From a virus, in the IMG/VR virus record IMGVR_UViG_3300030328_001803, positions 1 through 42,074 of that record: a DNA stretch of 42,074 nt, one strand, 5' to 3'. Of the stretch, positions 41,717 through 42,074 are shown one piece after another (the stretch's first letter is position 1; the number at the start of each line of letters is the position of its first letter). The notes beneath the pieces were generated by a model, which was not told the origin of the DNA, did no database searches, and worked only from the letters and a program-made list of their open reading frames with translations. The position numbers and the translations under genes are program-made.

Positions 41717-41779
41717 AGACAAGCATTTGATAGCTACTTATCACTTATGGGGACTATCTTATTGGAGGGTTTTTTCACG

Positions 41780-41796
41780 ATACGTTGATAGCGTAC
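41780..41796. repeat. Operator-like site D
   Basis: ATACGTTGATAGCGTAC matches site B at 14 of 17 positions in the same orientation and keeps the full TAGCGTAC half-site. It lies about 17 bp before the rightward promoter-like pair, so it could control rightward transcription. Confidence 0.55.
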
Positions 41797-41812
41797 AGCA
41801 CCTATCCCCACA

Positions 41813-41840
41813 TTCACCTTATAACCACCACAGTTATAAC
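41813..41840 (+). promoter_or_regulatory. Possible rightward promoter with a 7-bp inverted repeat
   Basis: TTCACC (41813-41818) and TATAAC (41835-41840) are 16 bp apart, the same spacing and -10 box as the two strongest promoters in the window. The region includes TTATAAC (41819-41825) and GTTATAA (41833-41839), an inverted repeat with a 7-base spacer that overlaps the -10 box. It points at the ORF at 41897. Confidence 0.4.
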
Positions 41841-41896
41841 ATAAAGATTGCTCAATATATAGCCAGTATCATTCGATTTTTTATAAGGAAAGTTTT

Positions 41897-42074
41897 ATGA
41901 ATGATTATAGAAAACCTTATTATCTTATTATAAGTAAATTTAAAATATCTGTTTTTGTTATTCCTTTTTTCATTGATCTTAAGTGTCAGATAATAACCCC
42001 TAAAAACTTTACAAGGGGTAACAATAAAAAAAATTTAACTTTCCTGGAAAATACCTGGAAAATAGTTGTTAAGT
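41897..42074 (+). CDS. Rightward ORF leaving the window (59 codons visible)
   Basis: The frame is open from ATG 41897 to the right edge. The start has AAGGAAA seven bases or so upstream and a possible promoter about 55 bases before it. The visible part begins MNDYRKPYYLIISKFKISVF and is basic and aromatic, with a hydrophobic stretch (ISVFVIPFFIDL) near residues 17-28. No family is recognisable. As the first rightward gene across from the leftward operon it could be a repressor or an early-lysogeny gene, but this could also be a chance frame. Confidence 0.35.
   Translation, partial: MNDYRKPYYLIISKFKISVFVIPFFIDLKCQIITPKNFTRGNNKKNLTFLENTWKIVVK
42043..42064. repeat. Perfect tandem 11-bp repeat at the window end
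   Basis: CCTGGAAAATA occurs twice head to tail (42043-42053 and 42054-42064). Its meaning is unclear; if the ORF at 41897 is real the repeat is coding. Confidence 0.7.

Larger units (their letters stand above)
41477..41896. promoter_or_regulatory. Noncoding control region between the leftward early genes and a rightward ORF
   Basis: About 420 bp without a convincing gene. It holds several copies of a 17-bp palindromic motif (41596-41796), an 8-bp inverted repeat AGGTGCGA (41571-41578) / TCGCACCT (41665-41672) flanking two of them, a leftward TATAAT (41548-41553), and a rightward promoter-like pair at 41813-41840. A minus-strand ORF here (41458-41703) has no ribosome site and overlaps the motifs, so it is not called. 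Confidence 0.6.

Overview
The window is most of the genome of a T7-like, short-tailed (podovirus-type) bacteriophage. It is AT-rich and very compact, and its gene set resembles uncultivated marine phages, including pelagiphage-like ones. Features pointing that way are the GHTHDG fibre N-terminus, fibre repeats of the AELNILDGVT type, kelch-like TIASAGNATDFGDL repeats and a DUF3310 protein. The host cannot be fixed from the sequence. Several promoters close to the sigma70 consensus suggest that host RNA polymerase is used. No phage RNA polymerase, terminase, portal or tRNA gene is present; if the genome is circular or terminally redundant, those should lie between base 42074 and base 1.

Layout. 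(1) Bases 1-25874 read rightward and hold virion genes: an unknown C-terminal fragment, scaffold-like protein, a promoter and structured leader, major capsid protein, a probable decoration protein, a terminator, two tail-tube proteins, a fibre/spike cluster (fibre with internal repeats, FN3 plus propeller protein, second propeller protein, spike-like protein, tail-assembly chaperone), two small membrane proteins (holin candidates), two very large internal virion proteins and a tail lysozyme-domain protein. (2) Bases 25871-41476 read leftward and hold early, replication and nucleotide-metabolism genes. In transcription order these are an unknown early gene, a noncoding stretch with strong RNA secondary structure, a chain of very small genes joined by ATGA overlaps, a zinc-motif protein, a phage-encoded metallopeptidase-like protein, an integrase module, a T7 gp4-like primase-helicase, a family A DNA polymerase, a single-strand-binding protein, a Cas4/RecB-like nuclease, a resolvase-like nuclease, a calcineurin-like phosphoesterase, a MazG-like pyrophosphohydrolase, a class II (B12-dependent) ribonucleotide reductase, a DUF3310 protein and a small basic protein. 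(3) Bases 41477-42074 are a control region with several copies of a palindromic 17-bp site, possible divergent promoters and the start of a rightward ORF that leaves the window.

Together the leftward genes would make dNTPs, replicate DNA and process it. The integrase and the operator-like sites suggest a temperate or once-temperate life style. The rightward genes build the capsid, tail and ejection apparatus and lyse the cell.

The most unusual points are: a multi-stem RNA candidate at 40718-40823 with a strand-asymmetric hairpin at 40880-40908; the palindromic operator-like cluster at 41596-41796; overlooked micro-genes, two of them membrane proteins; a 15-bp hairpin between the SSB and nuclease genes; a metallopeptidase with all expected metal ligands beside the integrase module; and a polymerase with Tyr at the 762-equivalent position in a genome that also has NrdJ and an integrase. 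All family assignments come from reading motifs by eye; no database search was run.
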